Source: Gossypium raimondii
Lineage: Eukaryota; Streptophyta; Magnoliopsida; Malvales; Malvaceae
Length of the DNA: 64,000 bases
NCBI RefSeq assembly: GCF_025698545.1
Contig: NC_068566.1
Span: 2,711,362 to 2,775,361, forward strand
Reading direction: 5' to 3'
The notes under the pieces are model-generated. The model was not told the origin of the DNA, ran no database searches, and saw nothing but the letters and a program-made list of their open reading frames with translations. The translations under genes were made by a program, and so were the position numbers. This document shows positions 23,257 to 34,641 of this stretch, one piece after another (positions within the stretch are counted from its first letter, which is position 1; each line of letters starts with the position of its first letter).

Positions 23257-25760
23257 TGTCGAAACCATTTTTTTGAAAACAAAAATAAGTTATCGACTTT
23301 GAAAACAAAAATTGGAGTCGCCACCGATCCTTGATTGAGGTGTGATCGGCTTACCTTAAAAACAATTTTGGCCTGCGAAATTTGAGAAAACAGGTTCGGG
23401 AGTCAGTTACGCACGAGGAAGGGTTAGCACCCTCGTAACGCCCAAAAATCGGTACCAAATTGATTATTTAATGTCTTTAATATCGAAAATTTGAAAAGAG
23501 TTTAAATAAAAAATTTTAACTCGAAGATGAATTAAAAAGATAAACATTCCTATTTCAAAGAAATAAAATATCACACTCAGTTAGTTAGGGCACAATATCT
23601 TTAAATCTTTAAAATTAAGTTTGTCTTTTGATTTTAAAACTCACACAATTAAATCTAAGAAGGATATTCAGTTATTTAGATCAGATGAAGAAAATCGAAA
23701 CCTAGTAAGTTAGGGCATAATTTCTCAAAATTCCAAATACCGAATAATGCCTTTTGTTTTAAAAAATTCTTATTTCGAGAAGTCAAAATATCAGGACCAG
23801 TAAGTTAGGACCCGACATTTTTAGATTCCCGAGAATGAGCTTTTATTTGAAATTTGTGTGAACTTATTGCAAAATAGATACTCGGCTTTCTAAATTCGTC
23901 AAGAAATGATCGCGATCCAGTAAGTTAGGACATGATCTTTCTCGAGAATCATGAATGCCAAATATTTTGAAAATTTATAAAATATAATGATTTTTAATGC
24001 TTTGACAAAGCCAAAATATATTTTTTCTTTAAAAGTATGATAAAATGTTAATGCATAACATGAAATCATTACTTTAATTTAAATTATACATGTATATGTA
24101 TATACAAAATAAAATATGATATATAAGTAAATTTTAAAATATGCATATGCATATGCATATATTAAACATGTATATAAAAGTTATCAAAATAAAATGTGAA
24201 ATATGTATAGGTATAAAAAAATAAATAAGTAAAATATATTAATAAATTATGAAAATGCGTATATATATGTAGATGCAAGAAAATGCGGAAAATATATTTA
24301 TAATAGTTTTGAATAATGTATGTATATATATTATAAAAAATGTATATATATTTGTATTATAAAATATGAAAAACTATACAAATATTATAACATATAAATA
24401 TATGTACGTATATATATGTTTATAAAACTAAAAGAAATAAAATAAAAATAAAATATAAGATAGGTATATATATATATTTAAAATAAATTTAAATTATATA
24501 CATATATATATATATATATAATAAGATACATATAGGCACATATATATATATTGAAATAACCATAATAATAAATATTAATAATAATACAGTAATAACAATA
24601 CAATTTAACAATATTAATACAAAAAAAAACCATAAAATGACAAATTAAGGATTAATTTGAAAACAAACAGAATTTAAAGGTTGAATTCGAAAATAGAAAA
24701 CAAGAAAGGGAGCAAATTAAAACACGCGAAATAAGAAGAGGACCAAAATAGCAATTTACCCAAACCGCCCAAAACGCTGCGCATCATTTAGATCAATTTG
24801 AAACAGAAATAAAATGTGCCAGAAAATTTAAAAGAAATAAAAATTTTAATTTAGACAAACTATAAAGTCGGGAGGACTAATTGCGCCAATAGTCCATTTG
24901 AAACAAAAAAAAGCGGATCCTATGGGGCTTTTGGGTCGGGTCACACGGGCTTTTGGGTTACACAAATACGGCGCCGTTTTTCAAATCAAACAAAACCCTT
25001 TTTCAAACCCTAAAAAAAAACAATTCCCCTCTGCCATTCCCAAAAATGTGCCGCAGCACGGCAGCAGCACTTCCCTCTCTGCCATTTCAAACCCTCACCG
25101 CTCCGATGGCGACGAAACAAAGGGGTCTTCCAACGACACAATGCCGGTAAGTTTCTCCTCTACTCCCTCTCCTTGTTTAGTTTTTAAAAGAAAAGAACCA
25201 ATAGGAAAAAAAATGAAACCCGCAAGCAGTAAAAGAAAAAAACGAAAACGAAAATCACCTTCAAAATCATTTTTTTTTGTTAACTCTTTTCTGTATTTTT
25301 TTGAATCTCTGATTGTGTAACCCCCCTTACAAAAAAATATTTGGCTTTTTATAGCCGAAATAACAGAAAAAAGAAAATATCAAAAAACTGTTCTCTGCCT
25401 TTTTTTACATTTTTCCTTTGTATTTTCTACTATTCTCTCTGTTCGTGGTCGTGGCTTGTTGCAGGAAGATCCTGGAAGGATCGTGTACGACGTGGGAGTG
25501 ATGGGCAGTTGCTGCAACATTCGCGGAGTTGCTGTGCGTGGGGTGAGGCTGCTGCGACAGGGGCGGCTACTAGGGTTTCTATTTTTGGCTAATTTGGGCT
25601 GGTACAGGGTAATTGGTTTGGGCTAATTTAGGTTTAATCTAGGCTAGGGTTAAATGGGGTTTAGCAATGGACTTCTAATTTTAAATTTGGATCTCTGAAG
25701 CTTTAGGCTAATTGGGCCGTGTAAAGGATTTTGGGCCCCGGGCAATAATTGGGTATTACA
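23257..25760 (+). mobile_element. Solo LTR copy A (2.5 kb), Tat/Ogre-like family
   Basis: It begins TGTCGAAACC and ends GGGTATTACA, with perfect 5-bp flanks GTCCA at 23252-23256 and 25761-25765. Near the start it has the block GGAGTCGCCACC followed by the palindromic GTTACGCACGAGG...CCTCGTAACGCCC box shared with copies B, C and D. No PBS, gag-pol or polypurine tract is seen, so it is a solo LTR. Placement in the Tat/Ogre group of Ty3/gypsy rests on my memory of similar LTR starts. Confidence 0.82.
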
Positions 25761-25765
25761 GTCCA

Positions 25766-26987
25766 AAAGTGTTAATTAACTCTCTTAGGCACATATTCAA
25801 CCACTTGCATACCCTCCTTCTTAGCAGAAGACATTTTGGCTATAAGATCAGAAATTTGATTACATTATCTAGGAACATGCCTTATCACCCAATAATTTCT
25901 GCTTTGTAGTGCTTGTTGAATTTGTCGAAACAAAGTCGAATTTGAGGATATAGAATAACCTTCTTAGATAGCTTTAATCACCTTAAAGCAATCTATTTGA
26001 ATCAAAACCTTATCATGTCCCTTTTTTTGTAACAAAAGTAAATCATCTTATATGCCACAACTCAATATAAAAAATTGAACAATCTTCCAAATCATGGTTA
26101 AACCCATCAGTCTATTCCTTGGACTGGTCTTACACCACAACACCAGGAGAAGCTAACCATGTATTCACATTCCTCGTCCCATCAATATGCAGAAAAAAAA
26201 AATACCTGATAATGATTAATTTTGAGTATCAATATGCCTATAAGGTGGTCTATCCTTATGTGAGAACAAGTGAATTTAAAAATTTGATAAAAATATTTAA
26301 TTAATATTTTAAAAATAAATATCAAAATAATAATCTTTTTATTTTAGTCTTTGAATTGCAATAATTAAGAAAAATTAAACAGACAATTTAAACGGAAATA
26401 ACGGGAAGGTTAACGACCCAAATGAAAAACTCCAACGTAGATTCCATGTTTAGTCCAAAGCTGTCGGCAATAATTACACGTGTCAACCTCTCACGTCTTC
26501 TCCAACCGCAGTTCACGCTCCTCTTAACTCTTTAAATCTCTTTTTTTTTCAAGCCAGCGTATTTTAGCATCCCGGCGCACCGAAAAAAGAGACGCCTATT
26601 TCACTTTTAAAACAAAGGTCTAATTCAAGTTCTAGTCCCCCTCCTATGATAAAACTAATAATTTAATCTCCTTATTTTAATTTGATATAATTTGACTCAT
26701 TTACTTTTAGATTATTACTAGTGAGTCCAAAATACAAAAATATGTATCTTTGTAGCAAAAGCGATGATACTAACATTTTATCATTACTTGAAAATCATCC
26801 AATCATATTAAATTGATAATAAATTTACATATTTATTAATAAAATATATATATTTTTACAAAATCTCTTTGATAGTACCAAATATGGGTCTTACCATTTT
26901 GATATATTAATAAATATTATAAATGTTTAATTACGAATTAGTTTCTTAATATGATGATTAAATCTCAAATTTTAGTATAATATATCA
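25766..26987. promoter_or_regulatory. Upstream region of the GT34 gene, with a G-box
   Basis: An ACACGTGTC G-box/ABRE-like site lies at 26476-26484 in a comparatively GC-rich patch (26395-26600), the kind of sequence expected near a plant promoter. It is now more than 1.2 kb from the GT34 start codon because of the MITE at 26997-27513. Short frames in 25.7-26.3 kb look like chance. Whether the site acts on GT34 is not shown. Confidence 0.35.
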
Positions 26988-27522
26988 AAAAATAAAGAGT
27001 AAACTATAGACAAGGCCATTAAACTATTAGTAAGTTTAAGTTTTGGTCATTTAACTTCAAAAATTATAAAATTGTCATTGAATTATTTGAAAGTCTTCAT
27101 TTATGTCACTGAGCTATTCAAACATTTTTATTTAAGTTATTGGACTGTTAAGGTTTTTTTTTTCAAAATCTGGATAATAAGCTCTAAGAGACAATTTGAT
27201 GGTGGATTAATACCCGTTAATGAGTAGAAGAATATACCTTAAATTCAAGTAGATCTAATAGTCAATATCTCAAAGATCGGATAAGAATTTTTTTTAAATT
27301 TTAGTTCGTAAATTTGTAACATTCAAAGCTATTTTAAAAAAAAAAGTTAGATTATAGAAGAGAAGGGGAAGCAAAGTTTTTGACTCGTGTCGGTGATGTA
27401 AACAGAGAAAGTCTTATAATAACGATTTTAAAAGCTTAATGACTTAAATGAAAATTTTTAAATAATTTAGTGACTATTTTTTAATTTTTGAATTCCTTAC
27501 ACGGAGTTTACCCAAAAACAGA
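26988..27522. mobile_element. Mutator-type MITE just upstream of GT34
   Basis: The element is 26997-27513. GAGTAAACT at the left is mirrored by AGTTTACCC at the right, and the sub-terminal 'gtcatttaacttcaaaaatt' and 'gtgac...ttttgaattcc' parts are inverted. The flanks AAAAATAAA and AAAAACAGA agree at 7 of 9 bases, which suggests a worn 9-bp duplication. A second, partial copy lies at 47745-48128. Its right end is 229 bp before the GT34 start codon. Confidence 0.7.
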
Positions 27523-27742
27523 ACAGTGAGAACTGAGCCTAAAGCTAAAAACACTAAAAACGATGTCAGTCCACTCTTTCGTCTTCTTTAATCCCACAAT
27601 CAAATTTGGACATCCCAAATTTTGTCTTTTTGTTTTCAATTTTCCATGTCTTTCTTCTCTGTTAAACAACCTTAGAAACTCATTTCCTTAATTACCAAAC
27701 ATTAAAAAAAAAAAAAACCTTATTTTTAAACAACAAAAGAAA

Positions 27743-29095
27743 ATGGTGTCTCCTGAGTTTTCTCTTTCGCAGTTTTCTCCAATGGCGAAACCTCGAAACC
27801 GGTCGTTTTGGTGTCTGTCCGATAGTTTCCTTTACTGCGGCGGTGTCTTTTTAGCTATCTTATTAGTATGTTCATTTTGGTCGTTTTTCACACCGACCCT
27901 CAACTTCAGCTCCGCCATTACCGACCCGTCGTCTGCGGTCAGCTGTAAGGAAAGTGGGTTCGGAGTTAACTTAAAATCCGACCCGAAAGATCTGACCTTT
28001 TACGACGACCCAGAGCTGAGTTACTCCATTGAAAAGCCGGTGAAAAACTGGGACGAAAAACGGAAACAATGGCTAAACCATCACCCATCGTTCGCCGCCG
28101 GCGCAAGTGAAAGAATCGTCGTCGTAACTGGGTCACAACCGAAACCATGTAAGAACCCCATCGGCGACCATTTACTATTACGTTCCTTTAAAAACAAAGT
28201 AGATTACTGTAGAATCCATGGATACGATATTTTTTACAACAACTTGTTATTACACCCGAAAATGGGGTCTTATTGGGCGAAATTACCAGTCGTTAAAGCA
28301 GCCATGTTGACTCACCCTGAAGCTGAGTGGATCTGGTGGGTTGACTCGGACGCGTTGTTTACAGACATGGAGTTTAAGTTACCTTTACAAAGGTATAAAA
28401 ACCATAACTTAGTCGTCCATGGTTGGCCTGAGTTGATTTACGATAAAAAGAGTTGGACCAGTTTGAATGCTGGGGTTTTTTTGATAAGAAATTGTCAATG
28501 GTCAATGGATTTGATTGAAACATGGTCTAATATGGGACCAATTAGCAAAGATTACAAAAAATGGGGTGAAATTCAGCGATCAACGTTCAAAGACAAGCTT
28601 TTCCCTGAGTCAGATGATCAAACGGCTTTGATTTACTTGTTATATAAACACAAAGAGAAATATTATGATCATATATATCTAGAAGGTGAGTTTTATTTTG
28701 AAGGGTATTGGGTTGAGATCTTTGGAAGGTACGAAAACACGACGGAGATGTACTTAGCGATAGAGAGAGGGGCGGCGGAGTTAAGAAGGCGACATGCAGA
28801 GAAAGTTAGTGAACAATACGGCGCTTTTAGAGAAGAGTACTTGAAAAGTGCTGGAAATGGTAAAGGGAGTTGGAGGAGACCATTGATCACACATTTTACA
28901 GGGTGTCAACCTTGTAATGGTGATCATAATAAGATGTATGATGGTGAATCATGTTGGAATGGGATGGTTAAAGCTTTGAACTTTGCTGATAATCAGGTTT
29001 TGAGGAAGTATGGGTTCATACACCCTGATTTACTAGATTCCTCCATTGTTAGTGAAGTTCCTTTTGATTACCCTGCTGATGAAGGACCATGGTGA
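27743..29095 (+). CDS. GT34 glycosyltransferase, mannan alpha-1,6-galactosyltransferase type (GT6/GT7, MUCI10-like)
   Basis: A single uninterrupted frame of 450 residues, the usual length for the family. It is predicted to be a Golgi type II membrane protein: short cytosolic tail, one membrane anchor at about residues 30-50, a stem, then the GT34 catalytic domain from about 120 to 430. The nucleotide-sugar DxD is DSD at 201-203 within WIWWVDSDALF. Other family blocks are VVVTGSQPKPCKNPIGD, SWTSLNAGVFLIRNCQWS, DDQTALIYLLY and THFTGCQPC. GT34 includes xyloglucan xylosyltransferases and galactomannan galactosyltransferases. The blocks here match the second group as I remember it, so galactosylation of mannan or glucomannan with UDP-galactose is the best guess. 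Met 14 (27782) is an alternative start. It looks intact. Confidence 0.95.
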   Translation: MVSPEFSLSQFSPMAKPRNRSFWCLSDSFLYCGGVFLAILLVCSFWSFFTPTLNFSSAITDPSSAVSCKESGFGVNLKSDPKDLTFYDDPELSYSIEKPVKNWDEKRKQWLNHHPSFAAGASERIVVVTGSQPKPCKNPIGDHLLLRSFKNKVDYCRIHGYDIFYNNLLLHPKMGSYWAKLPVVKAAMLTHPEAEWIWWVDSDALFTDMEFKLPLQRYKNHNLVVHGWPELIYDKKSWTSLNAGVFLIRNCQWSMDLIETWSNMGPISKDYKKWGEIQRSTFKDKLFPESDDQTALIYLLYKHKEKYYDHIYLEGEFYFEGYWVEIFGRYENTTEMYLAIERGAAELRRRHAEKVSEQYGAFREEYLKSAGNGKGSWRRPLITHFTGCQPCNGDHNKMYDGESCWNGMVKALNFADNQVLRKYGFIHPDLLDSSIVSEVPFDYPADEGPW

Positions 29096-30157
29096 AAAAA
29101 AGCATAAAAGGTATGGGTTCTTATTGAAATTTAAGAAAGTTTTAACAATGCATGTGATTTATGTGAAAGGTGTTTGCTTTTCATTATCTTGCTTTGAAAG
29201 TGTTTGAAGGAATGCATGATTGAAGGATTAATTATATTTGTTTTACTTTTATGATGGAGCAATGATGTTGGTGTTTTGGTGTAGGTCGGGGACTTTAGTG
29301 GGGGGTTTAGGGGGGATTAAAGGGTGCTTTTGAGTGGTACTTTTTGACTAAATTTATGGGGGCTTTTTTGCAAGCATGCAAGAAACTAACAAAATTCTCT
29401 TGTTCCCTTTGGCAAATGAATGGAATCATTTGTCAACTAGTTCTAAGGTTTGGTTTGGTAGGAACCTATTAAGAAATTCTTTTGAATTAGGTAGAATTTT
29501 TATGTTACCTATCTGGGGAGTTCATATATTGGTGGGTTTTATTATCGTGGTTAAAATATGTTTTAGGTCCTTATACTTTTTTACATATTTCAAATTTAGT
29601 CCCTCTATATTCTGTTTGGTTTATATGCAAGTCCAACCGTTGATACAACTAAAATTATTTTGTTAAATTCAAGTTTATTATCTTCTTAAAATGGGAAATT
29701 CATGAAATTTTCATATTGATTAATGATTTTAGTTTGATGTTGGAAGTTTTGTGTTTAGCTCCATGTCTTTTTGTTTGCCCTTTCATACATTTTGCATGGA
29801 AGATGCCTTGTTTTTAACTTACTGAACAAGCAACCCTAGTGCCATATGTATTCGAGATGGTAGATACAAGTATGTATATACGTATATTGAAGATTATATT
29901 TATACCCGAATATGTGTCGAAATTGATGATATTTTTTTTTTGTTAAACAGTGAATCATAGCCATGTCTCTGCTTATCTTTTCGAGTTTCTCTTACGAACA
30001 ACAGCAATTGATTCGGGCTCTGATACTTCACGAACTAGTGTTGCAACAGTTATAGTTGAATTTGAGACACAACATCCGACATAAGTTAGTCCATTTGGCA
30101 CCATAACTTTACGACTTTGTTTCATAATTTTGGATTTTGGGTGATGGGATTTATAGA
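29096..30157. other. GT34 3' flank, no further gene
   Basis: The GT34 3' UTR is expected in the first few hundred bases. Short frames at 29.4-29.7 and 30.0-30.2 kb have no support. Confidence 0.45.
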
Positions 30158-30653
30158 AAAGTTTTAGGAATAATATCATATTTGGTATCTGTACTTTCAT
30201 AAAATGTTTAATGTGATACATGTACTTTAGAAATGTCTAATGTGGTACATGAACCATCAATGTGTTTTATTATGGCACTTGTATTTTCATAAAACGTCCA
30301 ATAGATATGTATTTTATTATGGTATTTCTCGTTGTTATAAACACCGTTAATGAATTGTTAAACCAACCAATGAAAACTTAACAAGTATGAATTTATTTTT
30401 CCAAATCATTAAGTCCACATGGATAATTTAACATAATGTGAAAACTAAATAAAACAGAGAAAAATCAAATTACATTAAAATAAATAACTAAACATATGGT
30501 AAATATAAAAGTACATATTAAACTATCCGTATAATAGTATTAGACATTTTATGAAAAATACATGTACCACATTAAATATTTTCAAAATACAAATACCACA
30601 TTAAATATTTGTAAAAATATAAGTACAAAATGTGACATTATTCCAAAGATTTA
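30158..30653. mobile_element. Mutator-type MITE
   Basis: The element is 30167-30644. GGAATAATATCA at the left faces the complement of TGACATTATTCC at the right, and the inversion continues for well over 50 bp with 'aatgtggtacatgta' words on both arms. The flanks AAAGTTTTA (30158-30166) and AAAGATTTA (30645-30653) agree at 8 of 9 bases. Non-coding. Confidence 0.82.
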
Positions 30654-32056
30654 TGGTTTTAGGGTGATGATATAAAGACAATGTTGATAGCATATGATGA
30701 TTTGGCCTGGGTGTCGTTTTCTTGATTTCATTTTTGTAGCTTGAAAACCTCCATTGATTTTGCCATGGTCACATGCATGAATGGTGTATTCCCTGGTTTT
30801 CGAGATTGTAAAATTGGAAATAAAACCCAATAATTGACATGATAACCTTCACAGCACATGGATCAAGTAAAGGGAGTCAGAAACGGCCAATTGTACCTGC
30901 AAATGATGTACGATATTTGAAACTCGATTCAATCAATTCGAATATAAATTTAATATTATATGATTTGATTATAAAAAGTTATTAATTTTCTTAATTCGAA
31001 GTTGAATTGCTCAAATACAAAATAAGCTTAATTTTGGTTGACTTGAATTTGGAATAACTCAAATCATTTGAGATAAATCAAACTTGAAATTAGGATTCAA
31101 AATCGTAATAATTTAATTTAAAATTTAAATCTTAAATTTGAATGATTTGAATTTAAATCAATACGATCTCAAAATGATTTAAGCTTGAAACAACTCAAAT
31201 CAGAATATAATGAATTCAGATTAATTGATTCAATCGAAATTAATCGATTAATCCACAACTATGAGGTAAATCATTGATTTAATCAAATTAAATCCAAATT
31301 GAATTCTTTAAAGGGTAAGAAATCAAGAAATATACTTAAATTTTGTTATTAGTTTGTAATTATTGATTTAATTCCTACAATTTAATTTGGTCATTTTGAA
31401 TTTTTGTATTTTTGAATTGGTCATTTTTATTCTGTATTTTTCAATTTTAAACTTTAATCCGCACTCAAACGATAGTAATTAGATCTAGTAGGTTAAAATT
31501 TTCCATTAGTCCTATATTATTGTTAAAGTTGTATATTTAGTTCATCTTATTTAATTAGATCATTCTCAATCTCTATACATTTTAGAATTTTAAAATTTTA
31601 ATATTGACGTAAATGACAATTGTTAAATATATTAGCTTGGCTTTTATTATTATCAAATAATAATATATAAAATAATAAGTTAACATGTTATTACACATAT
31701 AATAATATAATTATTGCATTAAACTCTGAAAATAGTAAAATTTAATAAATTCAATAATTACTATTTGACCATAACCGAAAATTTATGTTTCAAAAAGTAC
31801 ATAAATTAAAAATAACCAAATTACATATATAAATTAATCTACAACTTACTCATAGTATAACTTGAAAACACTTTAAAGATTATTAGAGTTGTTATAATCT
31901 TTTTATTGAAGCTCAATTTGAGCAACCTGATGATTTACCTTACTATTAAAAGAAAATTTTAAATTAATATTAACATTCTATAATTAATTTAATATTAATT
32001 ATTTAATAATAATATGAATAAAGCAAACACAAATTCACAAAGTAATTGCTGAAGGT
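30654..32056. other. Gene-free, very AT-rich DNA
   Basis: No supported gene. Around 30930-31310 there is a run of degenerate 'aattcaaat/attgaatt' words, probably an old repeat, without readable ends. Confidence 0.45.
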
Positions 32057-32403
32057 TAGATTAAATATAGTGGTGTTCATGAGCCACGTCGGGACTATGC
32101 AAGGTATTTAGATAAAATTTTCAAGTCTGGGTCTGGCCCGAAAAATGAGCTTACTTTTTTGCTCAAGTCTGGTCCGGTTGAAAAAAAGTAAACTTGGACC
32201 TAACCCGGCCTGCCCATATTTGATTTTTAGATTATTTTTATTTAAAATTGATTTTTAAAAAAATATAATACACTAAATGAACTAAAAAAAGGCTAAAATA
32301 AAAGTTTTCTAACACATTAAAAATATACTAAAAAATATTTATATTAAAAACACTACCATAAATATAATAAATGTTTTATTATATTAAAAAACCAAATAAA
32401 TAT

Positions 32404-33463
32404 TGTCGAAACCATCTTGTTTGAAAACAAAAATTAGTTGTTGACTTAAAAATGAAAATTGGAGTCGCCACCAATTTTTTATTGAAGTGTGATTGGATCA
32501 CCTAAAAAACGATTTTGGTCTACGAGTTTTAGAAAAACGGGTTCGGGACTCAGTTACGTACGAGGAAGGATTAGCACCCTCGTAACGCCCAAAATTGGTA
32601 CCAAATTAATTATTTAATGTCTTAAGGTCGAATGAAAAAGATTAAAAAACGATTCTCCTTTTAAAATCTTTATTGAAATTTATTAATTTGAAAACTAAGA
32701 AAATTTGGTCGTCTTGCTCCAATGAAGAAATCGAAACCCCGTAAGTTAGGGTACGATCCTTTGAAGTTCCAATGACAACACACGAATTTGCTTTTATTTT
32801 ATTTTTAAAAAAAAAATCTCATTTCTAGATAATGAAATGTCGGATCTAGTGAGTTAGGTTATAACATTTCGAATTCTCGAAAGAGTTTTAGTTTGAAAAT
32901 TTTTCATTTGTATTGAAAAAGAAATACTCAGTTACCTAAATGCAACGAAGAAAATTGAAGCCCAGTAAGTTTAGACACAATCTTCTTGAAAATTTTTGGA
33001 TACCGAATAGTGCATTTTAAGATTTTTGAATAAAATGATTTTAATATTTTAACTAAACGTGATGTTCTTTTTTTAAAAAAAAACGATGGAATAATAATGT
33101 AACACAAAATGATAATTTATAAATCAAAATGTACGCTAATAAATGTTGAATAATTAATAAATACAAGTAGTCATATAAAACACACAGTGGCAATGGTTTC
33201 ACATCATATATTATGCAAATATTGATGTTAACATACCAAGGAACTAAGAGTTAATCCTAAAGAAGTATCAAGCCAACTAACATACATAAAAAACAAGTTT
33301 TAAAAACTAAAGAACAAATGGCTTAAAAGAATGGAAATTGAAGTAATAAATTAAATGCACTACAATTTAAAATAATACATATATATTTGAAAATAAATGA
33401 TAATATAAATAAATACGATAATAATCTATAATACTAAGAATAATAGTAATATATAATATAGTG

Positions 33464-33516
<53 letters not shown>

Positions 33517-34641
33517 GTTCACAAATAAAAATAAAACAAAACAAAACAAAACAAAAGGAAAGTTAAAACATAAAATCATGATAAAAATGAAAAAAACATG
33601 AAACAAAATTAAAAAAAATAGAGACAAAAAAAAAGAAAGCTAAATTGTCCTTGGAATAAAAATAACGGGCAAAAATTTTTTTTTGAATAAGATGGGGGCT
33701 GAAGTTATAAATAAATAAGTGCAGAAGGACTAAATTGAAGTTTAATAAAATAACGGGGTAATAATCGAAAGTAAAAATAAAAGAGAGGGCCCAATTGAAA
33801 CGCGCAAATAGTTTAGAGGGACCAAACGGGGAAATACCCCCCACCCTCTGAAATGCGCCATCTGTTAGGGCCAAATTGAAAATGAAATAAAATTATAAGT
33901 ATAAATTAGAAAAAATAAAAAAGACTGGATTAAAAAAACTGAAAAATGCGGAAGGGTCTACAACGCAAATATCCCATCGAAGCAAAAACACGCGGATCCT
34001 TCCCCTGGGTCGAGTCACTACGCGGGTCAAGGGAATGAAACGACGTCGTTTTGAGCATCAGAAGCCGAGCCCAAAAAGACGTCGTTTTGGGGTGTCTATA
34101 TAAGTAAAAAAAATCCTAAAAAACATTTGTAGCCTCCTTTAAAAAAACCCTATTTTCTTTCAACTCTCTCTCAGCCCTCCCACTCCAGCCATGGCGGCGG
34201 TCATCGGACCACCAATAAAAAAAAAACTACCTTTGAGAATGCCCGATATTTGAACTGAGTTTTTTTCCAATTTCTTTTGATTCATTCGTGTGTGTTAAAA
34301 TACATAAATTCATGGCCTTTTTATAGCCCAAAATTTCCTATTTTCCTTACTTTTACACTGTTTGTGTTGCTATTGAACTCTCCTAGTCCTTTTACAGGTG
34401 CGAACGTGGCGGCATGAGCGGATAAGGCGGCGCGCGCGGGGGCTACCGTTGGGGTGCAGCGGCTGAGGCTTGGTTGCTGCCTAGGGTTTAGTTTTTCTTT
34501 TATTTTGCGCTAGGGTTAGCTTTTAGGTTGTTGGGCCTATTTTTGGGTTTGGTAATTTGGGCTTGTTTCATTTATTTTGGTTTTAGTTTAAATTTGGTTT
34601 TATTATTTGTATATGGGCTGGGCAAATTTTGGGTTTGTACA
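32404..34641 (+). mobile_element. Solo LTR copy B (2.24 kb), same family as copy A
   Basis: It begins TGTCGAAACC and ends GGGTTTGTACA, with perfect 5-bp flanks AATAT (32399-32403 and 34642-34646). It carries the shared GGAGTCGCCACC block and GTTACG palindrome. Near its 3' third, AAACGACGTCGTTTT (34038-34052) lies about 45 bp ahead of a TATATAAG box. It inserted into the hAT-like element. No internal coding region is present. Confidence 0.85.
33464..33515. repeat. (AAT)n microsatellite
   Basis: About 17 uninterrupted AAT units lie inside solo LTR copy B. It is a likely length polymorphism. Confidence 0.95.

Noticed and set aside
24898-25592. Basic and Ser-rich frames at 24.9-25.6 kb as a host gene
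   Set aside because: They lie wholly inside solo LTR copy A, and similar leaders in copies B and D do not preserve the frame.
33367-33874. Ile-rich and Phe-rich minus-strand frames
   Set aside because: They come from the (AAT)n microsatellite and A-rich LTR text.
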